Both the position numbers and the translations under genes were made by a program. Below, piece by piece: positions 53,687 to 62,400 of a stretch of 64,000 nt of DNA (the first letter of the stretch is position 1; each line of letters begins with the position of its first letter). Location: the NCBI RefSeq assembly GCF_001570545.1, contig NZ_BBXD01000019.1:1-64000 (forward strand). Direction: 5' to 3'. The notes under the pieces are model-generated. The model made no database searches. It saw only the letters and a list, made by a program, of their open reading frames with translations, and had not been told where the DNA came from. Source of the stretch: Herbidospora mongoliensis. Lineage in GTDB: Bacteria > Actinomycetota > Actinomycetes > Streptosporangiales > Streptosporangiaceae.

Positions 53687-55726
53687 GTGTTGATCCGGGG
53701 TATTGATCCCCCGGTAACCCCCAGAGAGCTCTGCTGCGAGCGGTCGCGTACGACGTCGAAGGCGCCTTTCGTAAGGACCCGGCACGCGAGCCCGTTTGGT
53801 CACGAAGCCGCCTTCGCCACACGACTTAGGCAGGCGACGATTACGACGTTCCGAGACCTGGGTGTCATCCCAGAGATCGCCGATGCCCTGGAGACCGAGG
53901 GCATCGTCTCACCCTTCCCTATTCAGGAGATGGCTCTCCCCCTCGCGCTGGCCGGCCAAGATGTCATCGGCCAGGCCCGCACCGGAACCGGAAAGACCTA
54001 CGCCTTCGGCGTCGCGATGCTCCAGTCCGTGGGGAAGCCACGCAAGAACCGCAAGAAGCCCCGGGGACTCGTTGTGGTCCCCACCCGTGAGCTCGCTCTC
54101 CAGGTGACCGAGGATCTCGTCCTCGCCGCCGGGAAGCTCGGCTCCCGCATCCTGACCGTCTATGGCGGTCGCGCCTACGAGCCCCAGGTCGAGGCGCTCA
54201 AGAGTGGTGTCGACGTGATCGTCGGCACCCCCGGCCGGATGCTCGACCTGATCAAGCAGAAGCACCTCGACCTCAGTCAGATCACCATGATGGTGCTCGA
54301 CGAGGCCGACCGGATGCTTGATCTGGGCTTCCTGCCCGACATCGAACGCATCATCAAGCTGGTGCCGCAGGAGCGGCAGACCATGCTCTTCTCGGCCACC
54401 ATGCCGGGCGAGATCGTGGCCCTGTCGCGGCGTTACCTGACGCGCCCGATCCACGTGCGCGCGGAGACCACCGAGGCGGAGAACGAAGCCCCCTCGAACA
54501 CCACGCAGTTCGTCTACCGCACCCACCGGATGGACAAGATCGAGATCGTGGCCCGGCTGCTCCAGTCGGAGGGCCGCGGCCTCACCATGGTCTTCTGCGA
54601 GACCAAGCGGGCCTGTGACATGGTCCACGAGCAGCTCAAGGATCGCGGCTTCGCCGCCGCGGCCGTCCACGGCGACCTCGGTCAGGGCCAGCGCGAGCAG
54701 GCTCTGCGGGCGTTCCGCAACGGCAAGATCGACGTGCTGGTCGCCACCGACGTGGCCGCCCGCGGCATCGACATCGACGACGTCACCCACGTCGTCAACT
54801 ACGACCTGCCGCAGGACGAGAAGACCTACGTCCACCGCATCGGCCGCACCGGCCGGGCCGGTCGCACCGGCGTCGCGGTGACGTTCGTCGAATGGACCGA
54901 GATGACCCGCTGGAAGGTCATCAACAACGCGCTGGGCCTCGGCAACCCCGAGCCCTCCGAGTCCTACTCGAGCTCGCCCCACCTGCTCGAGGAACTGCAC
55001 ATCCCGGCGGGCACCAAGGGCGTGCTGCCGCGCGCCAACCGCTCGCGGGCCGGCATCGACTCCGAGGCGATCGAAGACCTCGGCGAGACCGGCCGCACCC
55101 GCAGCCGCCGCGACAAGGACGGTCGCGACAAGGACCGGGGCAGTGACAGGGGCGCCGACAGAGGCCCCGACAGGGATCGCGACAAGGAGAGGGACGAGCG
55201 CAAGGAGCGCCCGGCCCGCAACCGCCGCCGCACCCGAGCCGGGCGCACGTCGGACGAAGCCACCGAGGTCACCGAGACCGTCGAGACCCCTGCGGTCGTC
55301 GAAGCCGTCGAAACCGTCGAGGTTCCGACAGTGGTTGAGGTTCCGACCGCGGTCGAGGTTCCGAAGGCCGTGAGGGCTCCGAGGGCCAGGAAGGTTCCGG
55401 CGGTCGTCGAGGTCCACGAGACCTTCGACATCATCGAGACCTTCGAGGCCCCCGTGCCGTTCGAAGGCGACATCCTCGATCCGATCCACGACGAGATTCA
55501 CGTATTTGAGGAGGAGGTGGAGATCTCTCCCATGGAGACCACCAGGACAGCCGAACCCGAGAAGATCATCCCGGCCAGCCCGTTCGCGATCATCTTCCGC
55601 TCGCCCGACCTGGCCACCGAAGACGACGTGCCAGCGCCCTCGGCAGCGACCGAGCGCAAGGCCATGCGTCGCGGAGGTCCGCACACCGGCTCCGGCGGCA
55701 ACCGCCCGCGCCCGCGCCGGAACTAG
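53687..55726 (+). CDS. DEAD-box RNA helicase (RhlE/CsdA-like) with long charged tail
   Basis: About 679 residues if it starts at GTG 53687; the true start is unclear because homology begins only near TTFRDLGVIPEIADAL (codon ~53) and no ATG/GTG/TTG lies just before it. Motifs: ARTGTGKT (about 97-104), PTRELALQ, TPGRMLDL, LDEADRML, FSATMP, VATDVAARGID, HRIGRTGRAGR. The tail has an Arg/Asp-rich segment (RDKDRGSDRGADRGPDRDRDKERD) and Val-Glu-Pro repeats (VEVPTVVEVPTAVEVPKAV). It unwinds structured RNA in ribosome assembly or decay. The 5' region (53542-53840) may be an untranslated leader. Confidence 0.9.
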   Translation: MLIRGIDPPVTPRELCCERSRTTSKAPFVRTRHASPFGHEAAFATRLRQATITTFRDLGVIPEIADALETEGIVSPFPIQEMALPLALAGQDVIGQARTGTGKTYAFGVAMLQSVGKPRKNRKKPRGLVVVPTRELALQVTEDLVLAAGKLGSRILTVYGGRAYEPQVEALKSGVDVIVGTPGRMLDLIKQKHLDLSQITMMVLDEADRMLDLGFLPDIERIIKLVPQERQTMLFSATMPGEIVALSRRYLTRPIHVRAETTEAENEAPSNTTQFVYRTHRMDKIEIVARLLQSEGRGLTMVFCETKRACDMVHEQLKDRGFAAAAVHGDLGQGQREQALRAFRNGKIDVLVATDVAARGIDIDDVTHVVNYDLPQDEKTYVHRIGRTGRAGRTGVAVTFVEWTEMTRWKVINNALGLGNPEPSESYSSSPHLLEELHIPAGTKGVLPRANRSRAGIDSEAIEDLGETGRTRSRRDKDGRDKDRGSDRGADRGPDRDRDKERDERKERPARNRRRTRAGRTSDEATEVTETVETPAVVEAVETVEVPTVVEVPTAVEVPKAVRAPRARKVPAVVEVHETFDIIETFEAPVPFEGDILDPIHDEIHVFEEEVEISPMETTRTAEPEKIIPASPFAIIFRSPDLATEDDVPAPSAATERKAMRRGGPHTGSGGNRPRPRRN

Positions 55727-55735
55727 CCTCGGATA

Positions 55736-55775
55736 CCGCAGGGCTCCGCTCATCTGCGGCGCCCTGCGGGTTTCA
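55736..55775 (+). terminator. Weak terminator after the helicase gene
   Basis: CCGCAGGGC (55736-55744) pairs with GCCCTGCGG (55761-55769) over a 16-nt loop that itself can form a small stem; GTTTCAG follows. Weak T-tract. Confidence 0.4.
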
Positions 55776-55790
55776 GTATCGTGGCTTCAC

Positions 55791-56666
55791 GTGAGTACGC
55801 CGAGATTCCTCGACCTGCCGCCCGGGGTGAGCCCCAAGCGGATCGAAACCCCTGAGGGGGAGTTCGCCGTTCTGGAGGCCCTGCCCGGCAGCGGCCTGCC
55901 CGATCGTTGGCCGGCGGTGCTGGTGCCGGGCTACACGGGCAGCAAGGAAGACTTCATCTCGGTCCTGCAGACCCTGGCCCAGGCCGGGCGGCGCGTCGTC
56001 GCCATCGACCTGCGGGGGCAGTACGAGACGCCCGGCCCCGACGATCCCTCCGCCTACACCTGCGCGGCCCTGGGGCGTGATGTCGACGCCCTGGTGAACG
56101 TGGTGGGGGGCGGAGAGCCCGTCCATCTGCTGGGGCACTCGTTCGGCGGCCTCGTCACCCGGGAGACCGTGCTCGACGGCACGGCCAAGCTGGCCTCCTA
56201 CACGCTCATGAGCACCGGCCCCGCCGGGATGGTGGGCCCCCGTGAGGTGACCGGGCGGCGGATGCTGGCGAAGATGCCGGAGCTCGGCCTCGAAGCGATG
56301 TGGGCCGAGAAGATGGAGCCCGACGCGCTGCGCGCCGGCGTTCCCGAAGAGATCGTGACATTCCTGCGGCGACGCCTGTTCGCCAATTCACTGGTCGGGC
56401 TGGAGTCCATGGGCCGCGCGGTCCTCGACGCCGCCGACCGCGTCGACGAACTCGCCGAAACCGGCCTGTCCACCCTGGTGCTCTACGGAGAGCACGACGA
56501 CGGCTGGCCGCCGCGACTGCAGTCGGAGATGGCCGACCGCCTCGACTGCGAGTGCGTCGTGGTGCCCGGCGCCGTCCACTCACCTGCGGTGGAGGCCCCG
56601 GAGACGACGGCGGCGGCGCTGACGAGGTTCTGGAACGGGGCAGAAAGCACGATGCTGGCCCGCTAG
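55791..56666 (+). CDS. Alpha/beta-hydrolase
   Basis: 291 residues from GTG 55791, the first start after the helicase stop in this frame. VLVPGYTGSKEDF is the oxyanion region, VHLLGHSFGGLVTRE the nucleophile (G-H-S-F-G), LYGEHDDGWPP the acid and VPGAVHSPAVE the base. Cytoplasmic lipase/esterase-type enzyme without known substrate. It follows the DEAD-box helicase gene on the plus strand and converges with the RecB-type nuclease gene. Confidence 0.87.
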   Translation: MSTPRFLDLPPGVSPKRIETPEGEFAVLEALPGSGLPDRWPAVLVPGYTGSKEDFISVLQTLAQAGRRVVAIDLRGQYETPGPDDPSAYTCAALGRDVDALVNVVGGGEPVHLLGHSFGGLVTRETVLDGTAKLASYTLMSTGPAGMVGPREVTGRRMLAKMPELGLEAMWAEKMEPDALRAGVPEEIVTFLRRRLFANSLVGLESMGRAVLDAADRVDELAETGLSTLVLYGEHDDGWPPRLQSEMADRLDCECVVVPGAVHSPAVEAPETTAAALTRFWNGAESTMLAR

Positions 56667-56725
56667 GTTCCGGGCGGGCGTCGCCGTCGGTGGCGCCCGC
56701 CGGAGTTCCGGATACCGCAGCCTGT

Positions 56726-56848
56726 TCCCACGGCTCCCTGCCGGACCGGGCACGCCAGATGGGCGCCAAGCCGTCCCACGGCTCCTTGCGGGAGCCCGGG
56801 CGCTAGATCGGCGCCAAGCCGTCCCAGGGATCTTTGTCGGGCCCTGCC
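56726..56848 (-). repeat. Three tandem 48-bp units at the end of the nuclease gene
   Basis: Units 56726-56773 and 56774-56821 are full 48-bp copies, and 56822-56848 starts a third that is part of the nuclease coding sequence. On the minus strand each unit encodes (K/R)(D/E)PW..., and the nuclease stop codon (TAG, 56803-56805) interrupts the second. The two outer copies remain in the same frame (KEPWDGLAPIW, REPWEQAA). 48 bp is exactly 16 codons. Confidence 0.75.
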
Positions 56849-57636
56849 GCCTGGCCCTCGGGGCAGTGGCGGCGGAAGTCGCACCAGGAGCACAGCACGC
56901 CGGGCGACGGCATGAAAGTTTCATCCTTCGCCTCGCCCGCGCGGTAGGCCTCGTCGGCCTCCTGGGCTTCGGCCGCGATCTGGTCGGCGCGCGACAGGTG
57001 CCGGGCCAGCGACTCGTCGGTGTGCTCCCACTCGACGACCTCACCGGTCGGTAAATGGTGCAGCTCGACCCGGTGGCAGGGCCGCCGGAGCACCCGGCTC
57101 GCGGCCACGGCGTAGATCGCCAGAGCGAGGGAGCCGCGCGCGTCGTCGCTGGTCAGAGGGCGGCGCCCGGTCTTGTAGTCGACCACGACCAGCTCGTCGC
57201 CGCGCCGGTCGAGCCGGTCGATGCGCCCGGAGACGGCCATCACGGACGTCCGGGTCGCGACGGTGCGTTCCACGCCCACCGGCTCGTCGGAGGGGTCGAG
57301 CGTGGCGACGTACCCGGAGACCATCTCCCGGGCCCGGTCACGCCACTTCAGCGACTGTTCGGCGTCGCGGAACCCCTCGGTGATCCACCCGTTGGACACC
57401 AGGATCGCGGCGGACAGAGGAGTCCGCCGCTGGTAGGGCTCCCGCCACCACGCCGCCAGGGCGTTGTGGACGGACGCGCCCACGCTGTTGTGCCCCCACG
57501 GCGGCCCCTTCTGGGGCGCGGGCCGGTCGAGGTAGGTGAACCGATAACGCCGGCGGCAGTCGAGCCAGGAGTTGAGCCGCGACGGCGTACACGAGAAGAG
57601 CCGTCGCGGCATGCCTTCCAGGGGGAGCTGCTCCAC
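56803..57636 (-). CDS. RecB-family PD-(D/E)XK nuclease with Fe-S cluster
   Basis: 277 residues from GTG 57636 (ATG 57612 possible). The nuclease core is VSGRIDRLDRRG and LVVVDYKTGRRP (Asp...Asp-x-Lys), followed by ALAIYAVAASRV. Cys in SWLDCRRRYRF and the C-terminal CSWCDFRRHC form an AddB/Cas4-like 4Fe-4S site. It has no helicase domain. Start lies 3 nt after the MBL-fold gene stop, so the two are one transcript. The C-terminal DKDPWDGLAPI is the first copy of a tandem repeat that continues beyond the stop. Confidence 0.9.
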   Translation of the reverse strand: MEQLPLEGMPRRLFSCTPSRLNSWLDCRRRYRFTYLDRPAPQKGPPWGHNSVGASVHNALAAWWREPYQRRTPLSAAILVSNGWITEGFRDAEQSLKWRDRAREMVSGYVATLDPSDEPVGVERTVATRTSVMAVSGRIDRLDRRGDELVVVDYKTGRRPLTSDDARGSLALAIYAVAASRVLRRPCHRVELHHLPTGEVVEWEHTDESLARHLSRADQIAAEAQEADEAYRAGEAKDETFMPSPGVLCSWCDFRRHCPEGQAAGPDKDPWDGLAPI

Positions 57637-57641
57637 CGCGC

Positions 57642-58358
57642 TCAGTTGTCGTCGACGTTGAGGCGGATGCCCGACGCGCGGGTGCCGTCGGTCAACGGCC
57701 CCTCCTGCGGCTGGTCTTCGGGGTCGGCGGTCAGCGAACCGGAGAGCCACCGGTCGAACAGGGGCTCCAGGTCGCCGATCGTGGTCTCCTCACCGTGGGC
57801 GGGCAGCACCCGGGTGTCGCCGGGGAGCGTGAAGAGCCGCTCGCCGATCGAGGTGAGCTGGTCGGCCAGGGCCGGGTAGTCGCCGCCGAGCTTGCCCGGG
57901 CCGTCGGCCAGCAGGGTCTTGCCGGTGAACACGACGCCCAGCGACTCGGCCAGCAGCGACACGCCGCCGGCGGTCACACCCGGGGTGCTCATGACCTCGA
58001 GCTCGGTGTCGGCGACGGCGAACAGGCCCTCGTCCTCCATCTCGATGTCGGGCCAGGTGTCTTCCCAGGTCTGCCGCCACAGACGCTTGTCTTTGGGGCC
58101 AAGGGCGATCACGGCCTCGTCGCGGGCCGCCACCTCGATGGCGCCGCCGACGTGGTCGGGCAACCCGTGGGTGCAGATGACGGCGAGGACCTGCCGCTCG
58201 CCCACCTTCTCGAGGATCTTCTCCGCGTCGCGCGCGGGGTCGATGACGATGACCTCCTCGTCGTCACCCACGATCCAGGTGTTGTTCTCAACCTTGTGCT
58301 CGACGTCGTCGATCTCGACGACCCCCGAGGTCACCACTCGCTCGATACGCGCTGTCAC
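57642..58358 (-). CDS. Metallo-beta-lactamase-fold protein with degenerate metal site
   Basis: 238 residues from GTG 58358, which lies 7 nt after a TAGGGT box and so may be leaderless (GTG 58367 is in frame but overlaps the promoter). The MBL fold is clear: VIVIDPARDAEKILEKVG, LAVICTHGLPDHVGGA, STPGVTAGGVSLLAESLGVVFTGK, and LPAHGEETTIGDL. But THxHxDH reads TH-G-L-P-D-H (second His is Leu66), TPGH is TPGV (Val128) and the bridging Asp of FTGDT is Lys147. Only His64, Asp68, His69 and His188 remain. It is probably inactive or uses altered chemistry. Confidence 0.85.
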   Translation of the reverse strand: MTARIERVVTSGVVEIDDVEHKVENNTWIVGDDEEVIVIDPARDAEKILEKVGERQVLAVICTHGLPDHVGGAIEVAARDEAVIALGPKDKRLWRQTWEDTWPDIEMEDEGLFAVADTELEVMSTPGVTAGGVSLLAESLGVVFTGKTLLADGPGKLGGDYPALADQLTSIGERLFTLPGDTRVLPAHGEETTIGDLEPLFDRWLSGSLTADPEDQPQEGPLTDGTRASGIRLNVDDN

Positions 58359-58368
58359 GGACAACACC

Positions 58369-58998
58369 CTAGCCCGTCTCCGCTGCGCCTTCCCCCGTCA
58401 GACGGGGAGAGAACGCCCCGAAGGGCACGTCCCAATCCAGATCTCGGAGATCGGCCAGCGCGAGCTGCATCAGAGTGATCAGATTCCCGGCCTCGGCGGG
58501 CCACGCGACGGCCCACAGCCAGCGCCCGGCGGCCTCACCGACATAGACGGCCCGATCCGCCGGTACGCCCTTCCGCACCACCCACAGCGGAATCGAATGC
58601 CCGTTGGCATCGATCTTGGTGATCGGCGTCCGGGCGACGATGTCACCGGGATCGGGCCCCGGGAGACCGGCGTACGCGGACCCCAGACCCACACCCGGCT
58701 CCTCGGAGATGATCAGCAGATCGGCGGGCCCGTGACTGAGCGAGGGCCCGCAGACCGCGACCACGCTGGCCCGGTCGCCCGCCTGGGCGAACCCGGTGAC
58801 GAGCCACCCGGTGGGAAGCGGCCACGGCAGCCAGACGGGCACGGTCGCGCCCCGGATGAGTTCGACGGCGGCGGCGCTCGGCGGATGAGTGCGGTGCGGC
58901 AGCACCTCGCCATGGACGAGACACCGCCAGGCACTGGTCCGGACACCGGGTTCGGTCAGCTTGCCGAAGCACCGAGGGCAGGTGGGCGCGGCTTCCAC
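58369..58998 (-). CDS. DUF6758-like zinc-ribbon-headed protein
   Basis: 209 residues from GTG 58998. An N-terminal TCPRCFGKL ... WRCLVHGEV forms a Cys3His zinc ribbon. AAVELIRGATVPVWLPWPLPTGWLVTGF and DLLIISEEPGVGLGSAYAG are conserved in actinobacterial homologues. The rest is a soluble alpha/beta domain with ITKIDANGHSIPLW and YVGEAAGRWLWAVAWPAEAG. Function unknown. It precedes the MBL-fold and nuclease genes on the same strand, and is divergent from the NUDIX gene. Confidence 0.8.
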   Translation of the reverse strand: MEAAPTCPRCFGKLTEPGVRTSAWRCLVHGEVLPHRTHPPSAAAVELIRGATVPVWLPWPLPTGWLVTGFAQAGDRASVVAVCGPSLSHGPADLLIISEEPGVGLGSAYAGLPGPDPGDIVARTPITKIDANGHSIPLWVVRKGVPADRAVYVGEAAGRWLWAVAWPAEAGNLITLMQLALADLRDLDWDVPFGAFSPRLTGEGAAETG

Positions 58999-59057
58999 AG
59001 TTACTCACCGTGCTCCGCCGACCGGGACCCGTCAAGGTCTCCCGAGGCTTTTAGCCG

Positions 59058-59063
59058 TAATCT
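59058..59063 (+). promoter_or_regulatory. -10 box of a leaderless promoter
   Basis: TAATCT lies exactly 7 nt upstream of ATG 59071, again a leaderless geometry; no ribosome binding site is present. No convincing -35 at 17-18 nt. Confidence 0.45.
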
Positions 59064-59070
59064 TGGCGTT

Positions 59071-59433
59071 ATGAGATGTGTGGGGGCGATCATCCGCGAC
59101 ACCGAGGGCCGCCTCCTGCTCATCCAGCGCGGCCACCCGCCGTCGGAGGGCCTGTGGTCCCTGCCCGGCGGCCGCGTCGAGGAGGAGGAGACCGACACCG
59201 ACGCCCTGCGCCGCGAGATCCGCGAGGAGACCGGCCTGGAGATCGAGGTCGGCGCCCTGGCCGGCAGCGTCGTGATCGGCTTCTACGAGATCTTCGACTA
59301 CTACGCCCACGTCACCGGCGGCGACCTCACCCCGGGCGACGACGCCGCGGCGGCGACCTGGGCGACAGCCAACGATCTCGTACGCCTGCCGCTGACGAAG
59401 GGCCTCCTCGACTTCCTCGGCGACCTGAGCTGA
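59071..59433 (+). CDS. Small NUDIX hydrolase (MutT-like)
   Basis: 120 residues. The Nudix box GGRVEEEETDTDALRREIREETGLEIEV is complete. The opening RCVGAIIRDTEGRLLLIQRG and the size resemble MutT-like enzymes that clean oxidised or non-canonical nucleotides. Start ATG 59071 appears leaderless. It converges with the 59438-63151 gene, the stops being 4 nt apart. Confidence 0.92.
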   Translation: MRCVGAIIRDTEGRLLLIQRGHPPSEGLWSLPGGRVEEEETDTDALRREIREETGLEIEVGALAGSVVIGFYEIFDYYAHVTGGDLTPGDDAAAATWATANDLVRLPLTKGLLDFLGDLS

Positions 59434-59437
59434 GCCC

Positions 59438-62400
59438 CTACGCGTCTCCCGATGACAGCGTGCTGCGCCAGATGGTGATGTTGTCGGTCGTGCTCGTCGT
59501 CGAGCGGCCGACCGCGATCACCCGCTGGCCCGAGATCGTCACCGCCTCCAGCCACTGGGCCCCCGGCCCGCCGAGCCCGTCTTCGACGAGCCCGTGCCGG
59601 ACCCAGACCAGCCCGTCCTCGGACGCCCACACCGAACTGTCGACCTCGCTCCCCGTCCCGTGGGCGCCCACGGCGACGATGCCGCGCTCGCTGGCGGTCA
59701 GGTCGAGCACCACGGCCGGCGCCTCGGCGGGCAGCCAGGCGAACTCCCAGCTGTCGCCGCCGTCGCCGCTCACGGCCGAGAACGGGCGTGTCCCGTCGTC
59801 GGTCAGCGCCGTCCCGGTCGCGATCAGCCTGCCGTCGCGGGCGACGAGGTGCCGCAGCCCGGCCGACTGGGCGTCGTCCGGCAGCACCCGGTTCTTGGCC
59901 CGCCACTTCAGCCCGTCGTCGGAGACCCAGACGACCCCGTTCTCCCGCTCGGCGCGCCCCGATCCGCCGATGGCCACGAACCCGTCGTCGGTCGCGGCCA
60001 CGTCGTGGATGCGCACCTCCGCGGCTCCGGCGGGCAGCTCACCGACACGCGTGAACTTCTTCAGGTCATCGGTGAACCAGAGCGCCGGCGCGACACCCCC
60101 GCCGGTCTGGTCCTCTCCGGCGAGCACGTAGCCCTTCGCCCCGGCCGCGACCGTCTGCGGCGCCAGCGAGAAGTGCCCCTCAGGGGCCGACATCTCCGGC
60201 CCCTGCCGCCAGCCCTTGCCGTCGGCGGACACCACGAGCAGCGGCTTGGTCACCAGCAGATCGGCCATCGTGCTGCCGACCGCCAGCCATCCCTTGGGTC
60301 CGTAGGCGACGTCCGAGAGAGCCTGCCGTCCTGATCCGCCGAGCCACTGGGAGTTGATCGCCCGCCAGTTGGCGCCGTTGTTCCCGCTGGTCCAGATGCC
60401 GGCGTCGCCGTTGGCCGAGCCGACCGCGACGAACGCGCCGCCCGCCGCCAGCACGCCGGAGGTGTTGCGCGCCAGCCGGTTCAGCCCCGGCACGCTCTCC
60501 AGCGGCACCGCCTGGGCGGCCTTGCCCTTCTCGGCCGTCATCAGCACGGGCAGGTTCTCCACGTCACCGGCGCCGCGCTTGTCGCCACCGGCGACCAGAC
60601 GCCCGCTGTCGGTGATGGTCAGCCCGCGCAGCGTGCCCGGAATGGCGCCGAGGTCGGCCCGTTTGCGCCAGTCGCGGCCGTCGTCGCTGGTGAAGAGCGC
60701 GTACTCCTCCCAGGCCGACTCCACCACGGCGGCCAGCCCCGCGCCCGAGGCGGCCAGCCCGCGCACCCCGCTGCCGGCGGGGCTGAGCGGCCCGATCGTC
60801 CCGCAGGCGGTCCAGTTCTGGCCCTCCGGCGAGCAGTGCACCCGCACGCCGGGCCCGCCGAACCGCTGCCCGGTCGGCACCAGCACGAAGCCGTCGCCCG
60901 ACGCCGCCAGCGCGCCCGTCTCGGGCCTGATGTCGGGAAGAGCCGTCGCCGTACGGAGCCACGACTTCCCCCCGTCGTCCGATCGGAGGATCACTGTGGC
61001 CGTCCCCGCGCCGGGTTCGGCCAGGGCGACGACCTTGTCCCCCTTGGCCACGACCGCCTTGACCGTGCGGATCATGTCGGGTGTGCCGATCCTGGGCGTC
61101 TCCACCCGGCTCCACGCCTGCCCGTCGGCGGAGGTCCAGGCGACCGCGCCCGCGGTGCCGTCGGGCTGCATGGTGCTGCCGACCGCGACGAACCCGGTCG
61201 CGGTCCGGGCCAGATCGGTCACCCGGTCAGATTCCAGGAACATCCCGAGCCGGGCCGGATCGACCGCCGCCCAGGAGCGCCCGTCGGCCGACGTCCACAT
61301 GCCCCGGCCCTCGGGCCCGGCCGGGTCGGTGCTGACCGCCAGCCACTTGCCGCCGCTCCCGACGACCCGTCCGGGCGAACCGGGCGCGGTCTCGTAGCCG
61401 GGGGGCCCGTTGACCTCGCCGAGCGTCCAGTCCTTGCCGTCGTTGGCCGACACGATGAACAGGGGCCGCGCGACGGCGCTGGTGGTGTCGGTGCCGACCG
61501 CCACGATCGTCGACCCCGACGACGCGACCGACGTCAGCACCTGCCGTGACCCGTTCCCCGGCAGCCCCGGCGCCTGGAACGCCGAGTCCCCCGACTGGCC
61601 GTCGCCGACGGCCAGCCGGATACCCGAAGTGGCGGGAGCGGTGGCCCACCGCACGACGAACAGCCCGAACACCGCGGCCGTGATGACCGCCACGATCACC
61701 AGCAGCGGCAACCCGACCCGCGGCCGCCGCCGCTGAGTCCGCACCCCACGCCGCCCGTGCTTCCCGCCCCGAGGCGGCCCCAGCGTGGCCAGCACATCAG
61801 GCCGCAACGGCCGCCCGCCAGGCGGCTTCCCGATCCGCTCAGGCGGCGCCTTCCGAACCACCGGCCCCGCCTGTACGTCATTCTCCCGCCGCCCCGGCCC
61901 GAACTCCGGCTCCGAGACGAACTCGGGCTCCGCCGGTATCGCCGGCTGGACCCGGATGCCATGCTCACGCGGCGGCCCTGAGGCGACCAGCCGGTCGGGA
62001 TACGGCCGGCGCGTCGGCCGCTCGTCGTCACCGGGCGGCTGCGGCGTGGAGTAGGGCCGATGATGCCGAGGCGGAAAGTCAGAGGGCCGCCCCTGCCGGA
62101 GACCCGGATCAGGCGGATAGATCCCCTCAGGCGTCGCGTCCGGGTTCCGAATGCCCGGATCAACCGGATAGACGGGCTCCACGCCGGACGGCAGGCCCTC
62201 CTCCCGCGCGGCTCTCACCCCGCCGAGCCCGGCGAGCCCGCTCAACCGGCCGGTGTCACCGAACGACCCCGAGTCCCGGCCGCCCTCATCGCCCGCGGCT
62301 TCCCGCGACCGGCCGGTGGCGCCGAACGGGTGAGCGCCCCGCGCCCCACCGAGGTCTTCAGCCGCGTCGTCTCGCGACCGCCCGGAGTCACCGGACCGTC

